Source: Tenebrio molitor (Eukaryota; Arthropoda; Insecta; Coleoptera; Tenebrionidae). Taken from it: DNA of 64,000 bases. The number at the start of each line of letters is the position of its first letter. The stretch's first letter is position 1. Shown here piece after piece: positions 50,001 to 55,583 of the stretch. The stretch covers positions 11,532,001-11,596,000 of the forward strand of contig NC_091052.1 in NCBI RefSeq assembly GCF_963966145.1, written 5' to 3'. A program made the translations under genes and the position numbers. The notes below the pieces were generated by a model. It saw only the letters and a program-made list of their open reading frames with translations, did no database searches and had not been told where the DNA came from.

Positions 50001-53000
50001 ACAAGACAGTCTATTATCAAACGCGAAAAGAACGACACAAAGTGTCTTGTGTAACATGCAATTTTTTCTATTTCGGCTTGGTTAATTTAATTTTTTTAAA
50101 TATAAAATAATTATATAGTGACTTTTATTTTAATGACATTTGGTTGGTATTGATGAAGAATTGTCATTTCATTGAAAATTAAATTTTGTTACAATAATAA
50201 ATCTATTTAGTCCTACCGACTCGTAATTTTTTCAGAGGCAGTTTTTTTCGTTAAATTGCGAGGCAACAAAATTCTCATTGGAATGTCAAGTTTACTTCGA
50301 CAAAAAAAAGCTCTCGTGTAATTATAAGTGACAAATAGTGTGCTGAATATCGCGAAAAAATCTAGTCATGGTCAGAAAAAACCACGTTGACAAGGCTTTT
50401 GTTTTGTTGGTAACACAAATTAATGAACAAAATGTCAGAAAATTATTTTGACGTTTTCCGAAATGGATTTAAAAAAGTGCCACGATGAATAAACTAACCT
50501 TTAATCCGTTTTGTGATGTTGTTCCGAATGTTTGTTTGAATTGTTCATTCGGGAATTTGTTTAGATGAATGTAACTCGACCTCCTTTTTTTTCGGAAAAT
50601 TTTGAACATATTATACTCAAAGTTTGTTGCTTTAGGCAAAATTACTCCAAGCAACAAACTTTTCGTCATATGATCAAAATTTTCCGAAAAAAAAGGAGGT
50701 CTTGTTATATTATAATTGAAAAAAAATATTAAACCATCCAAGCAAACTTTTTGACAACTATTTTTGATCTATAAAAAAATTACATACTTGGCGACTTGAT
50801 AATGATGCATAAATGTCGCGTTTTTTTGACGGTTGTAGAATAATACATTACACTATAAGTGATGAAAGTGCCTGATTTTTCAACGGGCAATACATAATAT
50901 TTTAAATTTCTTTGTAATTATTTTACACCCCTATTTTTTGAATCTTCCGGATCTGGAGTTTCAATTAATGCAAATAACAGTGTTTTAAATTTTTATATTA
51001 ATAAGTAGGTAGTAGATTGTTAATGTAGTAAATTGTTAAATAAATTTTCCTCACTAGTGATGCAAGCGCCTATTTTCCTCACTAAATTGAGTGATGAAAG
51101 AATCATTTTCATAAGCGATGTTGTAAAAAAAATTTTTTTGTTCGACACTATCAGAATTTGAGTTTTTTAATAAATGTCACAACTTGTCAAAACGAAACGT
51201 CAAACTAATTTTAAAGATTTTGAATGATTGGAGCCTTTAAGGGATTCGTCGAACAACAAAACGTTGTATTCAACTCGTTCGTGTGTAAATTTCCGATAAT
51301 AATCTACTCACTTGGGAAATTATTATAAGCGAAAATCTTTTTGGTCCATTTATTTTTGTTTATTTCTTATTCGTATTCATACGATTTTTTAACCAATGAA
51401 CGTCATTGTAGTCGTATAACAATAAAGAAATATATATATATTCGTTATTAAACGTTGAAATGCACAATAGAAACTCTAGTTTTTCATTTGCCAGTCAACA
51501 CCGTTTAAATAAAAGACAAAAACTAATGGTACTGCCCTCGTATATCGAACTGTCTGAAATTATTGGAGATTAGATTTATGAGTTTATGACAGTGGTCAGG
51601 TCCCTTTGTCGAAATATGGATTGGTGATTATTTCCTTGCAGAGGGTCGGCTCGATTCTTTTGCAGGCGGCTGTACAACAATTACGACGAATCGCGGCGGT
51701 TTTCAGTCGGAGCGAATTGGACGATGACGGAATCTTAACCCCCACAAAGTTTCTGAAGACGTCTAATTGCAACATCTCGGATTGTGACTGTTTGTTGCAT
51801 AGGTGATGCCTTCGACGAGCGCACAATGGCTCTCGTTACATGGTGATAAAACGCCCTTAACTCAGACGTAAAGTCTAACGCCACTAAGATGCGCTTTGTA
51901 ACGTAATGCCTTATCGTCTGGGGTTGTTCTGCAATTTTACCGCGACAACAAAAACAGCGCGTCTGTTAAAGTCGACGACAAAGCGACGAAATATTGTGCA
52001 CATTTGTGCAACCAAGTTGCATGATTGTTTCCCGTCGAAAAAAAACTAAACCCGCGTCTTCGGTGCACGATTTTGGTAATCGTCCCGATTTCGCTCCTTT
52101 CGTTATTTAATCCCAAATTCATTATTTTGAATGTCAGCGAGAGGCGGATGTGGATAATGGAAAGAGCGATTTTGACAGTCAAGCGGGAGCAAATGGCGGC
52201 TCGGGAGCACCAGGATCAGGGGATCATAACATAATTAACGAATCGGCCGAAAAAAGGAAAATTAATTCGCACTAAGCAATCGCGAATGGTAAATATTAAT
52301 TGGGTAATTAGGGGGAAGGTAATGAATTTTGAGCGTGCCAAAAGGGATGTTGCGTTCGATCTTTGATTTTTCGCGAGCTGATCAGCTTGGGACGGAACGA
52401 ATTGATCGATTGTACAACGCAGATGTTCTGTTTCAGGACGAAGTACACGATAAGGGAAGAGCGCAGCGGGTACAAGGTGTTCATGTGGCTGGTCATCCGG
52501 CAGTTTTCCAGCAACGACATAGGGACGTACAACTGCGTCTCTACCAACTCATTGGGGCGAGCCGAAGGCACCCTCCGCCTCTACGGTCAGTCGAAGACGT
52601 CATAATTACGCACGATTGATTTTTGTAGCGTCCGGCGATCGGGGGTCAGGCCACCTTCTCGCTCCGATTTACTCTCTCATCGGCGTCGCTAATTCTTTGT
52701 AATTGTTTGTACAGGGTGATGGATCGTTTAAAATAGGAATTTCAATACAATACTCCATTGTTTCAATTCGACGTCCGCTTCGTTCTTCACCTTCCAGATA
52801 ATGGAACTCGTGATCGCCTATTTTTTCCCTAATTGAATATTTTCCTTTTGACTATTTGCCTTGACTTTTCCGGTGAAAAATTAATGGATAATTTAGTTGT
52901 CAAGAGCGAGTTTAATTCGTGATTAAGTGCTCGCCTTAGCATTTCGTGACCCGATAACTCCCACCGGATGCCCCAGGTAAATATAATCTAACGAACGACC

Positions 53001-55583
53001 CTCTTTTTCAAACGCTAGACAATGTACTAAAAGGTGGTTTATTTTTGAATTTCGGTAAACAGCGTATCCTTCAGGGCCGTATTCAGCTTTGAGTAGAGTT
53101 TCCCCTCGCGTCCTGTTGTCAAGTTCGCGAGCTTGCAAGGTTGCCGGTCTTGATACTTGTGCACAACACTTTGCAACAATTGCATATTTCTTTGGCGCAC
53201 GGCTTTGTCTTCGTTCTCCTTGGAAAATCCCTTCTTGAAGTCGATAGAAAATTCCTTTGATAAATACTCCGATTTCAATACGGATTCCTCCAACTTGGCA
53301 TCTTCCGTTTGCGTCCCGTCTAATACCTTTTCTTCACCGTGCAACAACAAGTTCAGTTTTCTCATACCTTCGCTGTTCTCCTCCTCTTCAAACATGTCGA
53401 CATCGTCGGAAGAAAAAAAATAGTTCGATCTCAAAATCGATTGATTTAACTTATCATTTTGAAATCTCGACCGTGGAAGCGCCTTCTCTTTGTTTGCCCA
53501 CGAAAGAGAAGTTTTTTGGGGCAAGCTTCTACCTCCAGCTTGACAACACTCATCTTGCATGCTTTTCACCCGCTTCTCTTTATCTTCATGAGGAAACAGC
53601 TGTCTCCTCAACTTTTCCACGTGGCTCTCACTAAACTCCTCCTCGTCCAAGAATGCTTGCAACGCCTTTCCTCTTGGAGAAAAATAATACGTAGACTTCT
53701 CCGGAGACTTTTGTTCGTTCTGAAATCTCACTTTCTGTCTTCTAATTTCAGCAGCAACTCTCTCATCAGTGTGAATTTCTTCACCCTTCGCACTCTCCAT
53801 TTTACCTTGTCTTGGAGACACGCTACGATCAACTCTCGGTACCGGTTCTTCACTAGTCAAAGAAGAGATGTGTTTCTTCAGTACCGAACCAACAACACCA
53901 CGAATCTCTTTCCAGTGACTTTGTCCACCTTCCGACACCACATTTTCCCTACTCATCGCACTATTTTTCGGTTTCGAAAACAGTACTTCCACAGGAACAT
54001 TTTCTTCGACGATTTTCTCCAACTGCCCGCTTCTTCCAAACCGCGAGTGGGTCGCATTCTCGAAGTCTTGTAGCGACTTGTACCGTATTCTGGTCTTGTT
54101 CAAGTACTTCTTTTGCATCCTGTCGAACTGTTTCTGAAACTTGTCGACAACAGCTCGTTTACGTTGATGCATGGTTTCTTCGTCTTCATCCAGAACAAAT
54201 TTGCTTTGGGAGCTCGAATTAGAGTCTCGTTGAAGTCTGTCAGCTATAAGCTTCTGAAGCTCATCCAGTTGTTTCGAAGCGATCTCCAACTCTTCGTTGG
54301 TTTTCTCCAAGAAGTCAGTCTTCGCACTAGTAGTTTCGATCTTCTTCAGCTGCTCGATAAACTCCAAAGTCGATTTCTTCTTCTTATCGATTGGTTTCAC
54401 CTTCTTCTTTTGTTCCAAACCCAACGGAATGTTTTCTAAAGGGTACTTCACTAAACTCTGGACAGCTCTACCTTTGTGCAAACTCTGCGAAGTTTTGACC
54501 GGCTTGGAGGAGGTGTTTTTGTTTCTGCGCAAGTCTAGTTTCAAGGGACTTTCTTGAGTGCTGAGAGTGCGACGAAGGTTCTGATCTTTGCAGAGCGGAT
54601 TGACTTTGATGCTCTCCTTCAGTTGCGATTCTAACGATTCGTTAGCATTTCTGTAGTGCATTTTGTACTTTCACTTTTGTGTTGATAACTGTCAACGAAC
54701 TGTCAAAATGACAGTACAGATTGTTATAAGTGAACGAATGTGTTTTGTTTGCAGAAATTAAGGTTGGACCAGGCGGACCCCACGATAATCACGTGAGCAT
54801 AGTGGGAGGTGAGTTGCTGATTAAAATTTTTGAAAGGATCTCCGTAATCCTTTTTATCTGAGAACGCGAAGTCGTCACATTTGCGGAATAAAAAATTAAA
54901 AAGAATTTTACTTTGATGCGATACACCCTCTTTTACATGAAACTTAAATATCACGTTCCATTTGTTCTGGGAATGTTTTTTACGTTCAATTTCATCAAAC
55001 AAATTATTCATATTACACGTTCCGGTTTCTGAAGTATGGCCTGGTGAAAGAGTTTTTTAGTAATTTAGGTTTCCACGAAAGTTCGTTCTTTTCATTCTGT
55101 CAGGGAGCGAACGAGCTTGACGATACGTTTTCCCCACTTGTTTTTGATTAATTTGCGCGTTTTTAAGTGGGTTAGGGGGGTCGCGTTTAACATTCAAGAC
55201 GGTGTCAATTAGTCAACAACGATGTTAAGTTATTATTTGCAATGTTGCGGTAATTGGAACAAATGGATGCTAAGTGATCGCTATAAATGGATGCTTTCCG
55301 ACTCCTCTAATTCAATAACTCGACGGACCCATAAACCATTTACGCGGCACTATGGTTATTAGATTGGGGCCCAGCAGCAGCGAATAATTTCATTACCACC
55401 GACGCACGAAGAGATCTCAGCCGGGGGGAGATTTTCTTCAGGACTAATTTTTTTTCCGCAGGTTTGGCCGAGCCGGCCCGCGGTCACAGATCCCGCGGCA
55501 ACGACGCCTTTTCTTCGGCCGTCCTGACGCGTCCGATCCTTCTGATGACCGCCTCGCTCCTCGGCTACGTCCTCTTCCGGTGA
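10806..55583 (+). CDS. DIP/lachesin-family Ig-superfamily cell-surface protein (5'-partial)
   Basis: Neuronal cell-adhesion protein of the Dpr-interacting-protein/lachesin group; family members act as GPI-linked or membrane-bound surface recognition proteins. Seven exons join in phase: 10806-11013, 35766-35936, 38150-38278, 41570-41708, 52437-52585, 54755-54808, 55462-55583 (stop TGA 55581-55583), giving 323 residues in the window. Ig1 is present from its core Trp (VAWVR) to DRGCYMC (Cys 52). Ig2 runs from VPPDI with Cys 95, Trp 107 and Cys 150. Ig3 has Cys 193, Trp 205 and Cys 249 in DIGTYNC. Possible N-glycosylation sites are NAT (90) and NGT (131). A Gly-rich stalk precedes a hydrophobic C-terminus (about 303-323) with no cytoplasmic tail, as for a GPI signal. 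All donors are GT and acceptors AG. Which DIP paralogue this is cannot be told. The signal peptide and first half of Ig1 are upstream of the window. Confidence 0.93.
13485..13565. repeat. Short TIR element, about 81 bp
   Basis: The termini GGGTATCTTG and CAAGATACC are inverted, and further inside TTTTTACACAC pairs with GTGTGTAAAA. The tetranucleotide GCTA flanks both ends (13481-13484 and 13566-13569) and may be a target duplication. It is too short for a superfamily call. Confidence 0.5.
13625..13958. mobile_element. hAT-type MITE with perfect 8-bp target duplication
   Basis: The 334-bp element has terminal inverted repeats of about 46 bp, perfect over the outer part, starting CAAGGTTGGTAGAACTGAC. 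It is flanked on both sides by CTTTCAAA (13617-13624 and 13959-13966). An 8-bp duplication with short internal sequence and no transposase is what non-autonomous hAT elements show. Inside, GTAACTCGTGACGT and its complement form a second inverted pair beside G-runs, so most of the element can fold back. The nearly identical arms suggest a fairly recent insertion compared with other repeats here. Confidence 0.85.
14693..15104 (-). repeat. 15-bp box repeat, cluster A (minus orientation)
   Basis: On the plus strand the box reads CGGCGCATCCACCAT. Copies are at 14693-14707 (degenerate), 14829-14843 and 15090-15104, spaced 136 and 261 bp (about two units). The sequence after each box (CATTTTT..ATTnATAAA) and a TTTTC.TC.G..GGATT.ATCA block about 80 bp away are weakly shared, which shows that the boxes are parts of a longer decayed repeat unit. 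Confidence 0.75.
17029..17626 (+). repeat. 15-bp box repeat, cluster B (plus orientation)
   Basis: Boxes of the ATGGTGGATGCGCCG type lie at 17029-17040 (partial), 17181-17195 (exact), 17474-17488 (GTGGTGGATGCGCAG) and 17612-17626 (exact), with a degenerate AATGGTGAATTGATC near 17306. The spacing is about 125-170 bp. AT-rich, poorly conserved sequence fills the gaps. Confidence 0.75.
17121..17140 (+). repeat. CT microsatellite
   Basis: A short CT-rich run (CTCTTTCTCTCTCTCTCTCT) lies between two boxes of cluster B. Confidence 0.8.
17707..17820 (+). pseudogene. mariner-type transposase fragment
   Basis: A 37-codon open stretch reads LYSSDLAPRDYNLFSKLKSDL and ends in a stop. It matches the mariner transposase signature around the third catalytic aspartate (in the family, a YSPDLAPxDYxLF motif). 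Both aspartates of that motif are kept. The rest of a transposase, about 300 residues, is absent: upstream is box-repeat DNA and downstream the frame stops. It is a dead remnant of a Tc1/mariner element. Confidence 0.8.
19857..20769. mobile_element. TIR DNA element of 913 bp flanked by TA
   Basis: Terminal inverted repeats of about 93 bp (19857-19949 and 20677-20769) are roughly 85-90% alike and start CAGGGTATTTCTGAAATA / CAGGGTGTTTCTGAAATA. TA lies just outside both ends (19855-19856, 20770-20771). Inside, a second almost perfect inverted pair of about 33 bp (20165-20198 and 20579-20611, core CGCTTAAGGTATAAGATTAT) encloses 380 bp. No transposase is recognisable; an internal 87-codon minus frame (20239-20502) has no family resemblance. 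A non-autonomous Tc1/mariner-like element is the best guess. Confidence 0.75.
22467..22799 (+). repeat. 15-bp box repeat, cluster C (plus orientation)
   Basis: Two boxes, GTGGTGGATGCGCCG at 22467-22481 and ATGGTGGATGCGCCG at 22785-22799, are 318 bp apart, about two repeat units. Both are followed by GG(G/A)TAATT. The middle unit has lost its box. Confidence 0.7.
24313..25325 (-). repeat. 15-bp box repeat, cluster D (minus orientation)
   Basis: This is the longest cluster. Complement boxes of the CGGCGCATCCACCAT type are at 24313-24327, 24469-24483, 24762-24821 (amplified, see separate entry), 24903-24917, 25053-25067 and 25213-25227, with a degenerate one near 25309-25325. Steps are about 156, 293 (two units), 141, 150 and 160 bp. 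The first position drifts (CGG, CAG, TGG, CGA), whereas GCATCCACCAT is the most stable part. Confidence 0.8.
24762..24828 (-). repeat. Tandem amplification of the 15-bp box (about 4.4 copies)
   Basis: Four head-to-tail 15-mers, GCGCATCAATCATTT, GCGCATCCATCATTT (twice) and GCGCATCCACCATTT, are followed by the start of a fifth. The unit is the box plus TTT, so the box itself was copied in tandem without its usual 130-bp flank. Confidence 0.9.
27532..27834. mobile_element. Fold-back MITE, 303 bp, TA-flanked
   Basis: The whole element is an imperfect palindrome with a spacer of roughly 13 bp (near CCTATTATTTAAA). The innermost arms are perfect over GCGAACCAGCTGAATCGT. The ends are TTATACAAGA and TCTTGTATAA, each bordered by TA (27530-27531, 27835-27836). 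Outer arms have diverged by small indels while the centre is nearly perfect. No coding sequence fits; a Tc1/mariner-type non-autonomous element is inferred from the TA flanks. Confidence 0.8.
30287..30421 (+). repeat. 29-bp direct repeat, two copies
   Basis: Copies at about 30290-30318 and 30393-30421 differ by one base (TTGCTGG versus TTGTTGG) and share GGTTGTCTACCCATCAGGAG. The first copy extends leftwards as GTATTGCTGG. An inverted relative is at 33209-33240, and shorter relatives containing TGTATGCAACCAGCAATACA are at 33221, 46055 and 58394. Confidence 0.7.
33209..33240 (-). repeat. Inverted copy of the 30.3-kb repeat
   Basis: The plus strand reads TTTAGCTCCTGATG followed by TGTATGCAACCAGCAATACA; the complement matches the repeat at 30287-30319 with few changes. 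It may be a terminal repeat of a decayed element, but no target duplication is visible and no transposase lies between. Confidence 0.6.
35766..35936 (+). CDS. DIP-like gene, exon encoding first half of Ig2
   Basis: Acceptor TGCAG ends at 35765; donor GTAAAA starts at 35937. The exon completes the split codon as V and continues PPDIINDDTSGDLSVSEGEN, then the ATLWCRATGHPTPRIAWKR block with the first Ig2 cysteine and core tryptophan. It ends at DIQR with one base left over. Confidence 0.93.
35937..38149 (+). other. 2.2-kb intron of the DIP-like gene
   Basis: The sequence is fairly GC-balanced and without obvious repeats. Several open frames of 75-123 codons overlap on both strands at 36.3-37.5 kb without family resemblance. 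Nothing further is supported. Confidence 0.85.
38150..38278 (+). CDS. DIP-like gene, exon encoding second half of Ig2
   Basis: Acceptor TTTTCAG ends at 38149; donor GTGAGT starts at 38279. It encodes VETYNGTNLHFWRLERRQMG, then AYLCIASNDVPPAVSKRIAL, supplying the second Ig2 cysteine. The NGT sequon is a likely glycosylation site. One base remains for the next codon. Confidence 0.93.
39160..39296. mobile_element. PIF/Harbinger-type hairpin MITE, 137 bp
   Basis: Arms of about 45 bp are inverted, with GTATTCACCAACGCCAGTTA on the left matching the complement of TAACTGGTGTTGGTGAATAC with few changes. The ends read CGGCCGTATTC and GAATACGGGCC. TAA lies directly outside both ends (39157-39159, 39297-39299), fitting the 3-bp TWA duplication of PIF/Harbinger elements. 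It starts 14 bp after a 15-bp box. Confidence 0.75.
39581..39677 (+). repeat. 34-bp tandem repeat, three copies
   Basis: Units start at 39581, 39615 and 39649 and share GT(A/G)C(T/C)ACTTTCA(C/T)TACGAT followed by an A-run. The third is shortened. The array lies inside a region (about 39.34-40.02 kb) that looks like a decayed palindromic element, with GAAAGTC..TTTTTTTCACT and its complement near 39345 and 39440. Confidence 0.8.
41570..41708 (+). CDS. DIP-like gene, exon encoding first half of Ig3
   Basis: Acceptor TTGCAG ends at 41569; donor GTGAGT starts at 41709. It encodes FAPAIKVPNQLLGAPLNTDV followed by QLECYVEAFPNTINYWVKNR, with the first Ig3 cysteine and tryptophan. It is the only exon here that ends with two bases of a codon. 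Confidence 0.93.
42445..42776. mobile_element. TA-flanked MITE, 332 bp
   Basis: Terminal repeats of about 33 bp, starting TAGTCCATTTTTTACCC on the left and TAGTCCAATTTTTACCC on the right complement, lie at 42445-42477 and 42744-42776 and run into GTGACGTCA. TA borders both ends (42443-42444, 42777-42778). The interior has no coding frame. Tc1/mariner-like by flank only. Confidence 0.7.
43508..44854. mobile_element. Degraded DNA transposon of about 1.35 kb (possibly THAP/P-type)
   Basis: The two ends are inverted copies: TCTCTAAATGAACG..TATATCAAGAGTCCTGTGG on the left and a matching complement on the right. Further in, TTGGAGAAAATCAGC and GAACGAAATAGGGAAAACAA also occur at both sides (43699-43765, 44742-44810). 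The minus strand holds broken coding traces: an 85-codon frame at 44215-44472, then in other frames RQLKLTAIPSHNLPV and DKSTQTD. The first resembles the end of a THAP domain (LKxxAxPxxNLP), as in P-element-like transposases. That assignment is tentative; the TIR structure is clear. Confidence 0.6.
48073..48296. mobile_element. Fold-back element with 85-bp arms
   Basis: Arms 48073-48157 and 48212-48296 are nearly perfect inverted copies, with TTGTTCACGTTGAGTTG at the outside and GTAAATAGTGACATGCAG at the inside, around a 54-bp loop. The loop carries another copy of TTCAACGTGAAC. No coding sequence. A non-autonomous fold-back MITE is likely. Confidence 0.75.
48911..49065. mobile_element. TA-flanked MITE, 155 bp
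   Basis: The ends CAGGATGTTATGGATGTCCA and, on the complement of the right end, CCGGGTGTTATAGAAGTCCA are followed on both sides by AAATTTAATCACCA. TA borders each end (48909-48910, 49066-49067). No coding sequence. Confidence 0.7.
49121..49723 (+). mobile_element. PIF/Harbinger-related element remnant, about 600 bp
   Basis: Inverted termini GCAGTGGAACCATGTAACTT (left) and its near-perfect complement ending at 49723 enclose about 600 bp. Inside, 49346-49471 encodes 41 residues, MSLRSRLDPFELPNREF then RKLFRLTKELYQNLVGEL. This matches the start of HARBI1-like PIF/Harbinger nucleases (family pattern DPFxLxxxxFxxxFRLxKxxxxxLxxxL). The frame stops there, and the catalytic DDE part is missing. No clean 3-bp duplication is visible. 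Confidence 0.7.
49346..49471 (+). pseudogene. PIF/Harbinger (HARBI1-like) transposase N-terminal fragment
   Basis: A 41-residue open frame starts with ATG and carries LDPFELPNREFRKLFRLTKE, which is the conserved N-terminal region of PIF/Harbinger-type nucleases, where full proteins run to about 350-400 residues. A TAA ends it; a short possible continuation (PPFIAPRERLEV) follows in another stretch. It is not a functional gene. Confidence 0.75.
50578..50701. repeat. 124-bp hairpin
   Basis: GACCTCCTTTTTTTTCGGAA on the left pairs with TTCCGAAAAAAAAGGAGGTC on the right, with AAAGTTTGTTGC and GCAACAAACTTTT near the centre. It is an imperfect palindrome inside the 48455-51239 element and is probably another small fold-back insertion. 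Confidence 0.75.
52437..52585 (+). CDS. DIP-like gene, exon encoding second half of Ig3
   Basis: Acceptor TTTCAG ends at 52436; donor GTCAGT starts at 52586. It encodes TKYTIREERSGYKVFMWLVI then RQFSSNDIGTYNCVSTNSLG and RAEGTLRLY, with the second Ig3 cysteine. The join to the preceding exon restores the glycine codon split two-plus-one. Confidence 0.93.
52586..54754 (+). other. 2.2-kb intron of the DIP-like gene hosting a nested gene
   Basis: About three quarters of the intron is taken up by the opposite-strand gene at 53039-54661. The remaining 450 bp at the left holds nothing recognised, and 93 bp at the right separate the nested start codon from the next DIP exon. Confidence 0.85.
53039..54661 (-). 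CDS. Unrecognised 540-residue charged coiled-coil protein, nested and intronless
   Basis: A single uninterrupted frame of 540 codons, far longer than any chance frame in the window, runs opposite to the DIP-like gene inside its intron. I do not recognise the family. A Lys-rich stretch (about 84-97, KKKVKPIDKKKK) precedes a predicted coiled coil (about 98-145, TNEELEIASKQLDELQKLIA). Basic segments follow around 158-195. The C-terminal half has KALQAFLDEEEFSESHVEKL, an acidic patch (DDVDMFEEEENSEG, about 420-435) and a Gln/Arg-rich end. There is no signal peptide or membrane segment, so it is probably cytoplasmic, nuclear or cytoskeletal; composition resembles centrosomal or microtubule-linked proteins, but that is only an impression. 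The start at 54659-54661 gives the full frame. On the minus strand AATAAA overlaps the stop codon. Confidence 0.85.
   Translation of the reverse strand: MHYRNANESLESQLKESIKVNPLCKDQNLRRTLSTQESPLKLDLRRNKNTSSKPVKTSQSLHKGRAVQSLVKYPLENIPLGLEQKKKVKPIDKKKKSTLEFIEQLKKIETTSAKTDFLEKTNEELEIASKQLDELQKLIADRLQRDSNSSSQSKFVLDEDEETMHQRKRAVVDKFQKQFDRMQKKYLNKTRIRYKSLQDFENATHSRFGRSGQLEKIVEENVPVEVLFSKPKNSAMSRENVVSEGGQSHWKEIRGVVGSVLKKHISSLTSEEPVPRVDRSVSPRQGKMESAKGEEIHTDERVAAEIRRQKVRFQNEQKSPEKSTYYFSPRGKALQAFLDEEEFSESHVEKLRRQLFPHEDKEKRVKSMQDECCQAGGRSLPQKTSLSWANKEKALPRSRFQNDKLNQSILRSNYFFSSDDVDMFEEEENSEGMRKLNLLLHGEEKVLDGTQTEDAKLEESVLKSEYLSKEFSIDFKKGFSKENEDKAVRQRNMQLLQSVVHKYQDRQPCKLANLTTGREGKLYSKLNTALKDTLFTEIQK
54755..54808 (+). 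CDS. DIP-like gene, stalk exon
   Basis: Acceptor TTTGCAG ends at 54754; donor GTGAGT starts at 54809. The 54-bp exon encodes EIKVGPGGPHDNHVSIVG, a Gly/Pro-containing linker after Ig3. It is in phase with both neighbours, and as 18 codons long it could be skipped without a frameshift. Confidence 0.88.
54809..55461 (+). other. 0.65-kb intron of the DIP-like gene
   Basis: AT-rich at the left, more balanced at the right, ending in TTTTTTTTCCGCAG. No repeat or further exon is recognised. Confidence 0.85.
55462..55583 (+). CDS. DIP-like gene, last coding exon with GPI-type tail
   Basis: The exon encodes GLAEPARGHRSRGNDAFSSA and then VLTRPILLMTASLLGYVLFR before TGA. Small residues (GND, SS) ahead of a hydrophobic end without a cytoplasmic tail are typical of a GPI-attachment signal, as in lachesin. 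An ordinary transmembrane anchor is less likely because nothing follows the hydrophobic segment except one Arg. Confidence 0.88.

Larger units (their letters stand above)
48455..51239. mobile_element. 2.8-kb element with about 110-130-bp TIRs
   Basis: Terminal repeats 48455-48585 and 51131-51239 are inverted copies that begin TAAAGGCTCC and share TTTGACGTTTCGTTTTGACA, GTTGTGACATTTAT and GTGTCGAACAAAAAAATT. They enclose a 155-bp MITE, a PIF/Harbinger relic and a 124-bp hairpin. No transposase for this element itself is recognisable, and no clear target duplication is seen. Confidence 0.65.
46570..51675. repeat. Large inverted-repeat nest, outer arms about 210-245 bp
   Basis: Outer arms at 46570-46778 and 51432-51675 are inverted copies of each other, from GTACAGCCGCCTGCAAAAGA through GACAGTTCGATATACGAGGG and ACCATTAGTTTTTGTC to TTTAATAACGAATAT. 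They differ by point changes and two small indels. The 4.7 kb between them is filled with further inverted repeats (46795-46880 with 48372-48458; 48073-48157 with 48212-48296; 48455-48585 with 51131-51239; 50578-50701). Either the arms are long terminal repeats of one big element that collected insertions, or the locus is an inverted duplication. The arm contains a mariner-end-like TATACGAGGGCTGTACC. Confidence 0.75.
41709..52436 (+). other. 10.7-kb intron of the DIP-like gene
   Basis: It contains a TA-flanked MITE (42445-42776), a degraded 1.3-kb TIR transposon (43508-44854) and the large nest of inverted repeats (46570-51675). Between 45.0 and 46.5 kb no feature is recognised; an 83-codon minus frame at 45443-45694 is open but without family resemblance. 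From 51.7 to 52.4 kb the sequence is unique-looking and GC-balanced. Confidence 0.8.
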
